NCBI RefSeq assembly: GCF_037102585.1
Contig: NW_027043825.1
Span: 1-64,000, forward strand
Length of the DNA: 64,000 bases
Reading direction: 5' to 3'
Origin: Saccharomycopsis crataegensis
Lineage: Eukaryota > Ascomycota > Saccharomycetes > Ascoideales > Saccharomycopsidaceae
Numbering within the stretch: position 1 is the stretch's first letter; the number at the start of each line of letters is the position of its first letter. Shown here piece after piece: positions 53,032 through 64,000 of this stretch. The position numbers and the translations under genes were made by a program. Under the pieces are notes generated by a model. That model made no database searches. It was not told where the DNA came from and saw only the letters and a program-made list of their open reading frames with translations.

Positions 53032-56000
53032 CCATTGAGATTAATATAAATATGGGCCATGCCCCCATAGTCTGAGTTTGTCCTTTATATAATTTAGATA
53101 GTTAACAAGTAAAACAAGTATAACAAGGGAATAAATATTATTGAATATTATTGTTATCAATGTCTTTTGTAACTAGAGTTACAAAACTACAACAGATTCT
53201 CTCATTCCACACCAAGGGAGCTTGCTTCAATCCATATAAGCTTTTCTTCAATCTCAAAACCATTGTTTCTTTTCCCTTAACCACATACCCTTCCGGCTGT
53301 GTCATGTATAATTCTTCTTGAAGAAACCCATTGAGAAAAGCAGTCTTAACATCCATCTGATGAACTGCCATTCCATTCTTGGCAGCGATACTCAACATCA
53401 ACCTGATAGATTCATAACGCACCACAGGTGAGAATGTCTCATTGTAGTCAATACCCTTCACCTGTGTGAATCCTCGAGCAACAAGTCTTCCCTTGAAGAC
53501 TCCGTCATCTTTCTTTGCAAAGACCCAACGACATGTAATTGGCTTTCTTCCTTTCGGCAACTTGACCAATTCATAAGTGGAGTTCTCCTTGTGAGCAGCT
53601 ATTTCTTCGTCACAAGCGCGCTTCCATTCCACTCTTTCATCGCTCTTCATAGCTTCCTTGTAGTTTCCAGGAACATCAGTTCCTCCAGATATAGCGTCAG
53701 CTTCACCAGCCATGAAGCATGTAGCAACGTAATTCACAGGTTTGTATTCTAACAACTTGCTTTTGGTATCATCATTCAGTTCTGATTCTTCATCACAATC
53801 ACTTGGCTCTTCAATATGAGGCTCAATTTTCGAAACCACCAAGTCATCATTGCTACTGCCATTTGGAACAAACGAAGTCAACTCTTCTGAATTTCTTGTA
53901 TTCCTGAACTTCTTTCTTTGTGGTTTCTCAGTAACACTTTCCCTCTCTGAATCTGAGCTGAATGTGTCAGGCTGTTCTTCTATTTCAGCCAAAATACCAA
54001 ATGGGTTTCTCTTAATTATACCCCTGCTTTCCTTGACTCTAGAACCTGACGATCTTTTTCTTTTCGTAGCAGTAACCAACTGAAAAGCATCATCATAAAC
54101 TTTTGAGGGAATCAATTCTCCGTCCCCATACTCCTTGGTTTCAACCATAGTCATTTCAACATCCTTGGTAGACCCATCTCTTTCAGCTGGAGCTTCTTCA
54201 CCAAACTCACTCATATCCGATACCATACTTTCATCATCAACTGAGATCCGAGACGCGGTTTCATCTTCATGGTATCCTGAACTATTCACCCTTCTGATAT
54301 CAACATCAACCAATTGCTCATCCGTAATAATTGGAGCAGCAGATATTCCACCAACACGACCGCCTCCGCCAGAAACTCTATTCTCTTCTCCTGGTATAGC
54401 AGTGGAAGACACTTTCACATCTTGATAATAATACCTTGACTCATCGAAGTTGACTTGGGTAGCAGTTATAATTCTGTTGGCTTCAGGATCAAACATCCTG
54501 TAGGCACACCGGTTTCTATCATAACCAAGCATGATGCACATTTTCGAAGTAGCACCAAATTTTCCATACCTCAACTTCTGAGGGACAACAACATATCCAA
54601 GGCAACCAAAAACTCTAAGATGATCCAATCCTGGATTGTAACCAAACCACCGACAATATGGTGTCCGAAAACCAATTATTCTCGAAGGTGTTCTATTGAT
54701 CAAGTAAGCAGCAGTACGAACGCCTTCGGACCAGAATTGGGCAGGCATCGAAGCCCCAATAAGCAACGATCTCGTTTTATCCTGGAGCGTTCTGTTCATC
54801 CGCTCCGCAGTACCATTCTGATAACTATGGTGTGGGACGGTCAACTCGTGGGCAATCCCTTTGCCTCTTAAATACTCATGAAGCTCAATAGTTACAAACT
54901 CACCACCATTATCGGTTCTGATGGTGCCAACTTTGAACTCTTTTCCTTGTGATTTGAACATCGTTTCAGCATAGTTGATGAAATCAATAATCTGAGAGGT
55001 ACATTCTGACTTATGGGTAAGGCATCTAACCTCTACCCACCTAGAATAACCATCAACTATGGTGAGAAAATACTTTGCCGAATCAACAGAGCCATAACTA
55101 AATGGACCACAAACGTCCATATGCAATAATTGTAAAGGTTTCTTTGGCTTGGAACCTTGACCATTCCTTGGCTTTCTCACAACGCCTTTAGTGGACAAGC
55201 AACAGTCACAAATAATGGTGCTGTTAGTTCCACTAATTTTCCCTTTTACCAACTTGAAAATATTATTAAACTTCTGCATGATGTTTGCACTAGGGTGGCC
55301 TAGCCGCTCATGCCAGAGGCTACCCTTGTCGGTACTCTTAAACGCAACACCATTAGTTTCGGTAGATAATCTGTAAAGCCCATTCATCAGAGGATCCTTG
55401 GTACCAATAACCTTCATTTCCGGATACATTTTCACTTTGTTTCCTTCAAACAATAATTTCGCACCATTCAGAGTAGCCTTGGAAACGGAAATCAAGTTGG
55501 CTTTTGAGTCTGGAACATAATAAGCATCTTTGATTTCAATATTGGTATTATCACGTAATTTGAACTCCGCAGACCCAATACCTGCAACAGCAACACCACC
55601 GCCATCAATCCCGGAGATCTCTCCTCCAAACGGTCTGATCGTCTTGAACAAGCTCTTATTGTTTAAGATATGTTGCGAGGCACCTGAATCAAAATACACC
55701 CTGGAGTTGTTACCATGCATTCCCATAAATGCATACCACGATGGTGACGGATTCCTACCATCGCCAATTAATTTCTCTCTCTTAGGAGCCTTGCAATCTC
55801 TTCTGAAATGTCCAGGCTTCCCACAATTGAAGCACTTGTATTGCTTCTTGGTGGCGAAAACCGGTTCCGGACTCTCAATACTAGTAGACGCAATACTTTT
55901 ATCTCCAATGATCTCTCTTGTTCAATCCTGAACAAGACCGAGGTCAACATTACCAATAGTTCTGCCATTTCTGGACTCGTAGGCTGTCATGACTTCTCTA

Positions 56001-59000
56001 GAGAGGCTATTACCGAAACCAGCCTTCTGGCCCAAACCCAAGAACAATGCACAAAGCACAGTGCTTCCGTCCAATTTACCAACAGTGTTCTTGAAATGAT
56101 TAAAAGCATCAATAAAGTGTTCCACTTTTCCTTCTTTAGTTTTCAACCATTTGTTGTCCATTAAATCACAAATAATACCCACAGCATTGGTAACAGTCAA
56201 AGTACCATAGGCCTCCTTGAGAAACATAAACAAGTTTCTGCCGGTACCATCGAATTCCGAGGCCTTAGTCAAAGCAGCGCCAGTGATACTGTTAAAGACA
56301 ACTGTAGAGATAATTTCATCCATAGTAGCAACCAATTGAGCAACTTCGTTTGAGTCTTCCAGACCGTCAGTTCCGGTCTCTCCATTGATCAAATAAGCAT
56401 ATAACCCAAGACCTTTCATCTTCATCTTGACACTGATCAATGTGAACCAATCATAGAAGTTTGATGAACCTTTCAACTTTTCATCAGCAGCAAACGAAGT
56501 AAGGGCATTTGAACTCATAACCTGTTGAAGTTTTGTAACCCTAGTTACAGTAGTCATTACCAATAACAAATACTATCAAACTATCCTTGTTATTATTCTT
56601 ATTCTTCTTAACTAACTAACTATTTAACTAACAAAATATAAACTCAAACTATGGGGAGAGGCCCCATATTTATAATAAGACCAATATATATGATTTGTAA
56701 TCATACATCCATCTAGAACATTCTAGATGATTAATCATATGCACAATGACTAATTATTAGGCTGAGTCATAATCACATGCAGATTATATATTGCTCAGCC
56801 ATGGTAAATAAACCGTCTTATCCGAGACTCGAACCCAGGATCTATTCAACACATTGATACCCGTGTTAACCGTTGAGCCATCTGTACAAAACCCAATATA
56901 TGACTTTGGATTGTCAACTCAACATTTGGTATTTTGGCTGAAATAGAAGAACAGCCTGACACATTCAGCTCAGATTCAGAGAGGGAAAGTGTTACTGAGA
57001 AACCACAAAGAAAGAAGTTCAGGAATACAAGAAATTCAGAAGAGTTGACTTCGTTTGTTCCAAATGGCAGTAGCAATGATGACTTGGTGGTTTCGAAAAT
57101 TGAGCCTCATATTGAAGAGCCAAGTGATTGTGATGAAGAATCAGAACTGAATGATGATACCAAAAGCAAGTTGTTAGAATACAAACCTGTGAATTACGTT
57201 GCTACATGCTTCATGGCTGGTGAAGCTGACGCTATATCTGGAGGAACTGATGTTCCTGGAAACCACAAGGAAGCTATGAAGAGCGATGAAAGAGTGGAAT
57301 GGAAGCGCGCTTGTGACGAAGAAATAGCTGCTCACAAGGAGAACTCCACTTATGAATTGGTCAAGTTGCCGAAAGGAAGAAAGCCAATTACATGTCGTTG
57401 GGTCTTTGCAAAGAAAGATGACGGAGTCTTCAAGGGAAGACTTGTTGCTCGAGGATTCACACAGGTGAAGGGTATTGACTACAATGAGACATTCTCACCT
57501 GTGGTGCGTTATGAATCTATCAGGTTGATGTTGAGTATCGCTGCCAAGAATGGAATGGCAGTTCATCAGATGGATGTTAAGACTGCTTTTCTCAATGGGT
57601 TTCTTCAAGAAGAATTATACATGACACAGCCGGAAGGGTATGTGGTTAAGGGAAAAGAAACAATGGTTTTGAGATTGAAGAAAAGCTTATATGGATTGAA
57701 GCAAGCTCCCTTGGTGTGGAATGAGAGAATCCACAGTGTATTGTCGTCTCTTGGTTTTGTTAGAAACGGTGCTGAGTATTGTTTGTACTCAAGGAAATCG
57801 GAAAAATCATTTGTGATGGTTGCTCTCTATGTTGACGACTTATTGATAGCTGGTACCTCAGATTTTGCTATTGGAAAAGTCAAATCTGAATTGATGAATG
57901 TTTTCAAGATGAAAGACTTGGGAGTTGTCAAGAAATTTTTAGGCATGAATATTTCTCAAGATGGCGGTGGTATCAACATGAGTTTGAAGGACTACATTGG
58001 TTCCATGTTGAAGGAATTTGGAATAGAGAATTGCAACCACGATAAGACGCCTACAATTTCTGGCCAAGAACTTACGTTGGTGGATGCCAATGCTGAAACA
58101 TGTGATGCTACAGACTATAGATCCTTAGTTGGAAAATTGTTGTTTGCTGCCAATACTGTTAGGAGCGATATTAGTTATATCGTCGGTGTTTTATCAAGAT
58201 ATCTCAAGGAGCCAAAGGAGGTCCATTACAAGGCAGCTAAAAGAGTGTTGAGATATTTGAAAGGTACGAAAGAATTAGGTATAAGATATGAGGCTGTAGA
58301 TAAAGGAGATGGTGAACTAGTTGGATATTGTGATGCTGACTGGGCTGGAGATAAGTCAGACAGAAAGTCTACTACTGGGTTTGTGTTCAAATATGCCAAT
58401 GGTGCAATCACATGGAGATCTAAGAAACAAGCAACGGTTGCTCTTTCTACAGCTGAAGCAGAATATATGTCTCTCAGCGAAGGTGTGAAAGAGGCATTGT
58501 GGTTGAAACAGGTCTTTGAACAGTTTGGCCTTAACACTGATGCAGTGAAGATTTATGATGATAACCAGGGGTGTATTGAAATGGCCAAACATCCAGCTTT
58601 CCATCACCGTACCAAACATATTGATATCAGGACTCATTTCATCAGGGATCACATTGGATCTGGGACAATTGATTTGCAATACCTTAATACTGGAATCATG
58701 GTTGCTGACATGTTCACTAAAGGTCTTGCTGCTCCTCAATTCATAGAGCTAAGAAAGCTTTGTGGTATGGTGACTTTGAATTGAGAGAGGGTGTTGAGTT
58801 GACAATCCAAAGTCATATATTGGGTTTTGTACAGATGGCTCAACGGTTAACACGGGTATCAATGTGTTGAATAGATCCTGGGTTCGAGTCTCGGATAAGA
58901 CGGTTTATTTACCATGGCTGAGCAATATATAATCTGCATGTGATTATGACTCAGCCTAATAATTAGTCATTGTGCATATGATTAATCATCTAGAATGTTC

Positions 59001-59193
59001 TAGATGGATGTATGATTACAAATCATATATATTGGTCTTATTATAAATATGGGGCCTCTCCCCATAGTTTGAGTTTATATTTTGTTATTTAAATAGTTAG
59101 TTAGTTAAGAAGAATAAAAATAATAACAAGGATAGTTTGATAGTATTTGTTATTGGTAATGACTACTGTAACTAGGGTTACAAAACTTCAACA

Positions 59194-61636
59194 ATTGAGT
59201 GTTTAGGAATGTTTCATAATTTCCTTAAACAAGCTGATTCAAACAAAAACATTGTCATGTTCCGTGCAGACAATGAGTTTGATACCAATACAATTAAGAA
59301 CTGGTTGGATGGTAGCCCATCGAGTGGTAGAAATTTCATTGATTTCGAACCGACAGCCCCACATTCGTCTCATCAGAATGGTGGAGCTGAGCGATTGAAT
59401 GGCATTTTACAAGAAAAAATGTTTTCTATTCTTAAGGCTTCGGGCGTAGACATTTCGTATTGGAACTTTGCCCTTAGCCATGCGGTGTTTGTCCACAATT
59501 ATCTACCATTAAATGGCGGGAGGTCCCCCTATGAGTTGCTCAGAGAACAGAAAAAGGAATTCCAAGTCAAAGCTCCTTTTGGATGTCGTGTCTTTATCAA
59601 AGATTATCACAGACAAAGCAAGTTTGATCCTATCCAAGAAGAAGCTGGCGTGTTTTTGGGATATAGCAAAACAACTAAAATAGTTTTTGCACTCTTAAAA
59701 GATGGTAGAGTGGTTAGATCCAGTGCTTTCCGTTTTATGCCATTAGTCTATCCTTTGAAGAATGGTCAGGCCGCGCTCGGCGGTGCTGGTAGTGGTAGTG
59801 GTGGTAGTGGTAGTGGTGGTGGCATGTTTGTTGGCGGAGGAGGTGGCCGCGTTGGCGGTGTTAGTGGTGCTTCAGGAGGTGTACATGTTCCTGATCGTGA
59901 TATGTCAGTTGACTCTATTGCTGCTTTTGATGAAAACCTTGAAAATGTTACTCAAGATAGTTCATTTTCAGGGGGGGATGAGTCCTCTGTTGAAGAAGAA
60001 GACCAAGCTGAGCCTTTTGATGTTGATATGAGTGATGCTACTGCTTCAAAATCCGATGGTCAAACTACTCCTGAACAGGTTGGTGCTAAACAAGCTTCTC
60101 CAGATCCAGTCTTCCCAGACCCAATGCCTAGAAGTGAATCATCAGGCGATGATGGTAATGGGCTGTCCAGTGGTAACGATGCTGGTATCTCTTCAAGCTC
60201 TAATTATCCTTCCAACTATTATGGAAGTGAGGCAAGTGATACTGATGATAGCCAAGCTAAACGGTTTTCAACGTTTGGACACAAAATGTTCAACAATGCT
60301 CAAGATAGTGAAATTGAGAGGTTGTTTCCGTCTGCTACTACTGCAATGTCAATCACTGAGGTGTTGGTCAGACCAAACAATGTAACCCAAGTCATTGTTA
60401 AACCCGTCCCTAGTGATCTTCCAGTCAAATATACTAGAGTTCCTGACGAGAAAACTAGAGGAACTAAACGGGTAGCTCACAGTGAAAGTGAGTCTGATAC
60501 CACAACTGGTATGTTGTTAGAAAGCAAACCAGTAAAGAAGATGATTGCCGGTCCAGAGGGAAGGCTAGTTGTTAAAAAGCATCAAGCTGTGAAAGATCTT
60601 GTCCCATATGGTGGAGCCGGTAAAGGCGTTCAAAGAGTTGCTGATTATACTGTGCCTTGAGATAATCAGACAAACAAGTGGATGGAAAATGATCCAACTA
60701 TTGTTTATCAAAAGAATCCTTCAGTGATGTTTAATGGCCGAATGTTGGTTGGACCAGAACCACGGCCACTAATAACAGATGGCAAAGATGTTGCTAGCAC
60801 TTCAGAGGAAGTGGAACAGCCACTGTTACTAACTACAAAGGATGGTGAAATCTCCTTACTAGCTGAAGAAGTGTATCTTGCCGTTGAAAGAACCAAGTAT
60901 GAAATCCCAAACAATTACAGCCAAGTTTTAGCTAGTGAGCAGAAAGTGAAATGGCTAATTGCTATTTTAAATGAGCTCACTGCCTTAAAAATCAACAAAG
61001 TATACGAAGAGGTTGATTATGTCGAAGGCATGAAGACTGTAAATTCCAGATGGGTCTTCAGTGTTAAGCCAAAGCCAGTGAAGAAGTATTCAAAGCTCGT
61101 TTGGTGTGTAAAGGTTTTTCACAAGAAAGGGGAGTGAACTACTTAGATTACTGGGCCCCGGTTGCTAGTTTCGACACTGTTAGATTTGTGTTGTCGATTG
61201 CTGCCGCAAAGAATTGGTCCATGGTACAGCTAGATGCAACAACTGCTTTCTTAAATGGTGATATTGATTACTCAATATATGTTAAGCCTCCAGCTGGAAC
61301 TGAGACCCCAGCTGGTAAAGTGTGGAAACTCAGGAAGAGTTTGTATGGTCTCAAACAAAGTCCAGCCATCTGGTACGATAAGTTGGCTGGCGTGCTGAAG
61401 TCTGCGGACTTGAAGGTGTCTAATATTGATCCATGTCTTTTCTATGACAAAGGGATCATGGTGTTGGTGTATGTTGATGATATGTTGGTGTTTGGTGAAA
61501 ACGAGAAGAAGGTGAAGGAGATTAAGGAGGTATTGTGTTCAAAGTTCAAGATGAAAGAACTTGACGGAAAGATGTTCTTGGGTGTGACAATCCAGAGAGA
61601 CGATGCTACTGGTACGATGAAAATCAGTATGAAAGA
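59194..61636 (+). mobile_element. Copia family C fossil: integrase and RT half
   Basis: Starts at ATTGAGTG next to the A4 3' LTR. It shows the integrase core (FRADNEFDTN, HQNGGAERLNG), a Gly-rich linker (59785-59880), an acidic Ser-rich spacer, and an RT with WVFS, AFLNGDIDY, SLYGLKQSP and YVDDML. It is broken about twice in frame and cut at 61637 by the poly(A) of a LINE-b insertion. The gag half of this family is on the opposite strand at 41414-43162. Confidence 0.88.
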
Positions 61637-62453
61637 TTTTTTTTTTTTTTTTTAAAGACAAAATTCAATATATTAATTAATTATATAACTATATATCTCA
61701 TAAACTACCTAATGTAGCTTGAAAATTAAAGTGTTAAGGGAAAACCATTAATGGTGAAAAACCCTATTATTGAGAAAAAATGTTTTTATGCGTTTTTAAG
61801 GTTTTTAATTGTTGTTTTTTTTTTGATTTTATTTTTTTTTTTGATTTTATTTTCTTGTTTTTCCCCACCTATTTTTTCTTCTCCGCTTAAAAGATATTGC
61901 TTTCAAGCAAGAAGATCATTGAATCAACGGCCATATGACAATTGAAATGCCTTTTGGATTTCAATCTTGATAATTTTCGTTGGAAACCTAGATATCTATC
62001 GATCGTTCTGGTTTCGTTCATGTTGGTGGCAGGGGTAATGATTGTTTGCCAGGTTAATGGGATATTCAAGTCAATTTTTTTCCAAAGTTTCTGGGCCAAT
62101 GGACATTCAATAAGATGGTGCTTCATGATTTCAAATTGGATTTCCTTTGGGGCATATTGGGGTTCATCATATCTGGTTAATTTTTTGCTGCAATAGTCAC
62201 AATGATTATTTACATAATTGTGATTTTCAATGCCCAAATGAAAGATGTGAATATTTTGATATTTCCCCGGGAAATGTTGGTTGAATTTTTTGAGGTTATG
62301 CCAAAAGTTATCAACTTGTTTCTGATTCACCCCAGTAATGTCCATGAGTGTTTTTGACATCTTGTTCACATCTTGTTTTTCCCGTTGTTTTTTACTTCCT
62401 TTAGTATGGTCAAAATCCTTAATTCTAATTGGAATGTGTTGTTGATATTTTTC
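61637..62453 (-). mobile_element. LINE-b copy 4: 5'-truncated 3' end
   Basis: Minus-strand LINE-b tail with a 17-nt poly(A) (T run 61637-61653), the 3' UTR with palindrome ACCATTAATGGT at about 61746-61757, and the C-terminal coding end (61887-62369). It is nearly identical to 21430-22289. It lies in family C RT and is cut at 62454 by an LTR-B. Confidence 0.88.
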
Positions 62454-62695
62454 TGTTGTAGTTTTGTAACTCTAGTTACAAAAGACATTGATAAGAATAA
62501 TATTCAATAATATTTATTCCCTTGTTATACTTGTTTTACTTGTTAACTATCTAAATTATATAAAGGACAAACTCAGACTATGGGGGCATGGCCCATATTT
62601 ATATTAATCTCAATGAGTTCTAGAATGTTCCATGGAATTCCAGAAGGTTCCATGAACAATAACTAAGCACATAACTTTGGATTGCCAACTTAACA
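62454..62695 (-). repeat. LTR-B in the right inverted arm (242 bp)
   Basis: A complete LTR-B on the minus strand with two repeat units. It shares CTAAGCACATAAC with the LTR-B of the left arm, a variant not seen in the other copies. The two edges lack matching duplications. It marks the inner edge of the right arm. Confidence 0.88.
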
Positions 62696-62732
62696 TGCCT
62701 CACCTTCATACTACTTTTGCTGCCGCCAACAT

Positions 62733-62944
62733 TGTTAGAATTCTACAGGTCTACAAAGTACTTCAATATATGTAAAGACGAAACAAACACTTTAGATAAT
62801 AAACTTGAATATAAGGATAGTAGTAAGGACAAACAGCACGACATCTAGCAACCTTAAACCAATAATGGCTGTAAATGTAATCTTGATAGCAATGACTATA
62901 ATATTTATAGGTAGATATCCAAAGATTTGGTTCCTAGTATAACA
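62733..62944 (-). repeat. LTR-C copy in the right arm
   Basis: Starts TGTTAGAATTC on the plus strand and ends CTAGTATAACA. It is about 20 bp shorter than the left-arm copy because of one internal indel. The stretch 62945-63587 that follows mirrors 4167-4809 and shows no gene. Confidence 0.65.
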
Positions 62945-63587
62945 CCTACTGTTGGAGTGTACCACTATTGTGGATCACAACCACTGAGCAGTCAGTGTAT
63001 TACTATTTTTAGCTTCTTCTGAATCTAGATATAAAAGGGCTTTTATTTGTCATGAAAGGAAGAATTAATTACTTAGAGAATAGAAGAAGAATAACTCGAT
63101 CTCATCCGAAAACAAATATCTAGTAGAATACCAAATGGACTGGTGTCAGTAGACTCCAAAATGTCTGGAATCCAGTCCAGGTGGCCACTTTCACTTATCA
63201 TGGAAGGAGTACGATTTTATTACTCAAGGATCTAGTATCCTTCTATCTACAGCTGAGATAGATTACTTAGAGAAGTAAGCTTATTTAACTAAGAAAAAAG
63301 CAACACACATTTAATCAATCCCAAATCAAGTTAATACTATCGTAATGTCTTAGAATACCTTGTCCACTCCGGCGGCTACTGACACCAATGGAGCTCCGCT
63401 ACGCACAAAATCAGTGCATTTCACTGCATAAAAGCACATGGCGGCGGGAAAAAATTGGACTTTGCCAACTGAGTACTTAAAGCTATATTTCCACATTATG
63501 TCCAAATCTGGATGTCGTTGTTTTTGAGTCTCAAAAGAAAAAATCATCAAATTTTCACTAACGGACAGGTGTCAAAAAAAAGAAAAA

Positions 63588-63660
63588 TGGACGAGTTGGG
63601 AATTGAACCCAAGACCTCTCCCATGCTAAGGGAGCGCGCTACCAACTGCGCCACACGCCC
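63588..63660 (-). tRNA. tRNA-Ala (AGC), right arm
   Basis: Identical by eye to the gene at 4094-4166, inverse orientation, with a T-rich terminator downstream (A-rich at 63575-63587 on the plus strand). Confidence 0.95.
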
Positions 63661-63674
63661 TAAATATATTAAGT

Positions 63675-63747
63675 TGCCCTCACTCAGAGTCGAACTGAGG
63701 ATCGCTACATTACTAGTGTAGCGCCTTACCAACTTGGCCATAAGGGC
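63675..63747 (-). tRNA. tRNA-Thr (AGT), right arm
   Basis: Identical by eye to the gene at 4007-4079. It precedes tRNA-Ala by the same 14-nt spacer without a T4 terminator. A LINE-b leader begins about 16 bp upstream in the divergent direction. Confidence 0.95.
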
Positions 63748-63763
63748 TTTTTTTTTTATTAAG

Positions 63764-64000
63764 TTACACTCTGTTTCTTGTCGATGATTGTTCTCGACCA
63801 GTTATTAACACAAAAATAAAAAAAAATAATGAGTATTAATAATACCAAAAGAATTCCAAAGCCTTCCAACTACTCCACTGATCCAACAAATGATCCACCT
63901 TCTCAAGAAACCCTGGTTTCTTCTGATATTATCGTTGACTTAGATCATGCAAATCCCAACGCAACCGATCAAAACAATGTAAACAAACACGGAAATGAAC
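63764..64000 (+). mobile_element. LINE-b copy 5: leader and start of ORF1
   Basis: The leader GTTACACTCTGTTTCTTG and the bulged hairpin (63778-63801) match those at 19756. ORF1 starts at 63829 (MSINNTKRIPKPSNYSTDPT) and runs off the window. It shares NYSTDPTNDPP and ET.VS with the ORF1 at 29031. It is divergent from tRNA-Thr. Confidence 0.8.

Larger units (their letters stand above)
48479..53194 (+). mobile_element. Ty5-like copia B3, one LTR recognised
   Basis: A plus-strand family B element inside A5. The coding region is 48485-52810. The LTR at 52818-53194 (377 bp) carries a long heat-shock-element array. The left junction passes directly from A5 sequence to the primer site, so the element is incomplete. 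The interior is nearly identical to B1 and B2, hence recent. Confidence 0.9.
47017..56924 (-). mobile_element. Ty5-like copia A5, split by B3
   Basis: LTRs are 47017-47418 and 56523-56924, sharing two private variants (TTTAACTAAC and CCCAGGATC), so they are a true pair. The target duplication is TTTGG at 47012-47016 and 56925-56929, inside A4. The coding parts of family A run from 56569 to 47426 on the minus strand, interrupted by B3. It is broken about once besides that insertion. Confidence 0.92.
44077..59193 (+). mobile_element. Ty5-like copia A4, split by A5
   Basis: LTRs are 44077-44478 and 58792-59193. The 5' part of the coding region (Gag, knuckle CFNCGKPGHFRRDC, protease, integrase) starts at 44432. 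The rest (RT with YVDD, RNase H) ends at 58784. Element A5 lies between with a TTTGG duplication. The flanks do not match (CTCCT and ATTGA). The two LTRs differ at diagnostic bases, and the 3' LTR groups with the A3 5' LTR, as expected after an exchange between A3 and A4. Confidence 0.92.
62490..63748 (-). repeat. Right arm of the long inverted repeat
   Basis: Inverse copy of 4006-5285, including LTR-B, LTR-C, the unassigned 0.64-kb stretch and the tRNA-Ala/tRNA-Thr pair. Identity ends exactly at the base before tRNA-Thr. Beyond it the right flank has LINE-b, whereas the left flank has a gypsy LTR remnant. Confidence 0.85.

Noticed and set aside
62945-63587. A host gene between LTR-C and tRNA-Ala in the right arm
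   Set aside because: No frame longer than about 70 codons, no splice-consistent structure, and it mirrors the non-coding left arm.

Overview
This window is a gene-free retroelement nest from a budding yeast (Saccharomycotina). The tRNA genes are near-copies of the baker's yeast forms, including an intron-bearing tRNA-Phe and an initiator tRNA-Met. All long reading frames belong to Ty5-like copia, Ty3-like gypsy and LINE elements. I found no ordinary host protein gene. A Debaryomycetaceae or CTG-clade yeast is plausible because Ty5-like clusters mark centromeres in some of them, but the genetic code cannot be settled here. If CTG reads serine, a few leucines quoted below would change.

Layout. 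0.5-3.9 kb: a minus-strand Jockey/I/Tad-like LINE (LINE-a). 4.0-5.3 kb: left arm of a 1.26-kb inverted repeat carrying a tRNA-Thr/tRNA-Ala pair, an orphan LTR (LTR-C) and an LTR-B. 5.3-8.3 kb: a chromodomain-like gypsy piece (G3), a recombinant LTR-B and a gypsy gag piece (G1). 8.3-9.1 kb: tRNA-Gly, tRNA-Phe and tRNA-Glu. 9.1-19.7 kb: gypsy G2, whose 3' LTR holds a candidate tRNA-derived SINE, which in turn holds copia element A1. 19.7-22.3 kb: two L1/Zorro-like LINE pieces (LINE-b). 22.4-28.4 kb: a plus-strand LINE-a piece split by copia element B1. 28.9-31.2 kb: initiator tRNA-Met and a divergent LINE-b ORF1. 31.2-41.4 kb: copia A3 split by B2. 41.4-44.1 kb: gag half of a third copia family (C) and the end of another B. 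44.1-59.2 kb: copia A4 split by A5, itself split by B3. 59.2-61.6 kb: the other half of family C. 61.6-64 kb: a LINE-b tail, the right inverted arm and the start of another LINE-b ORF1.

How the parts relate. tRNA genes organise the whole region. The initiator tRNA supplies the predicted primer of every LTR family checked: its anticodon loop for A and B, its 3' end for G. Gypsy LTRs end 10-11 bp upstream of three different tRNA genes. LINE-b leaders lie just upstream of, and divergent from, three different tRNA genes. LTR-A carries a tRNA-like block with an intact B box, and the candidate SINE has a tRNA-like head. LTR-B carries a tandem array of perfect heat-shock elements whose copy number varies between copies.

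The LTR elements are treated as fossils. G2, B1 and B2 look whole; the others are broken or split by later insertions. Target duplications give the order of many insertions and reveal one inversion between two A copies.
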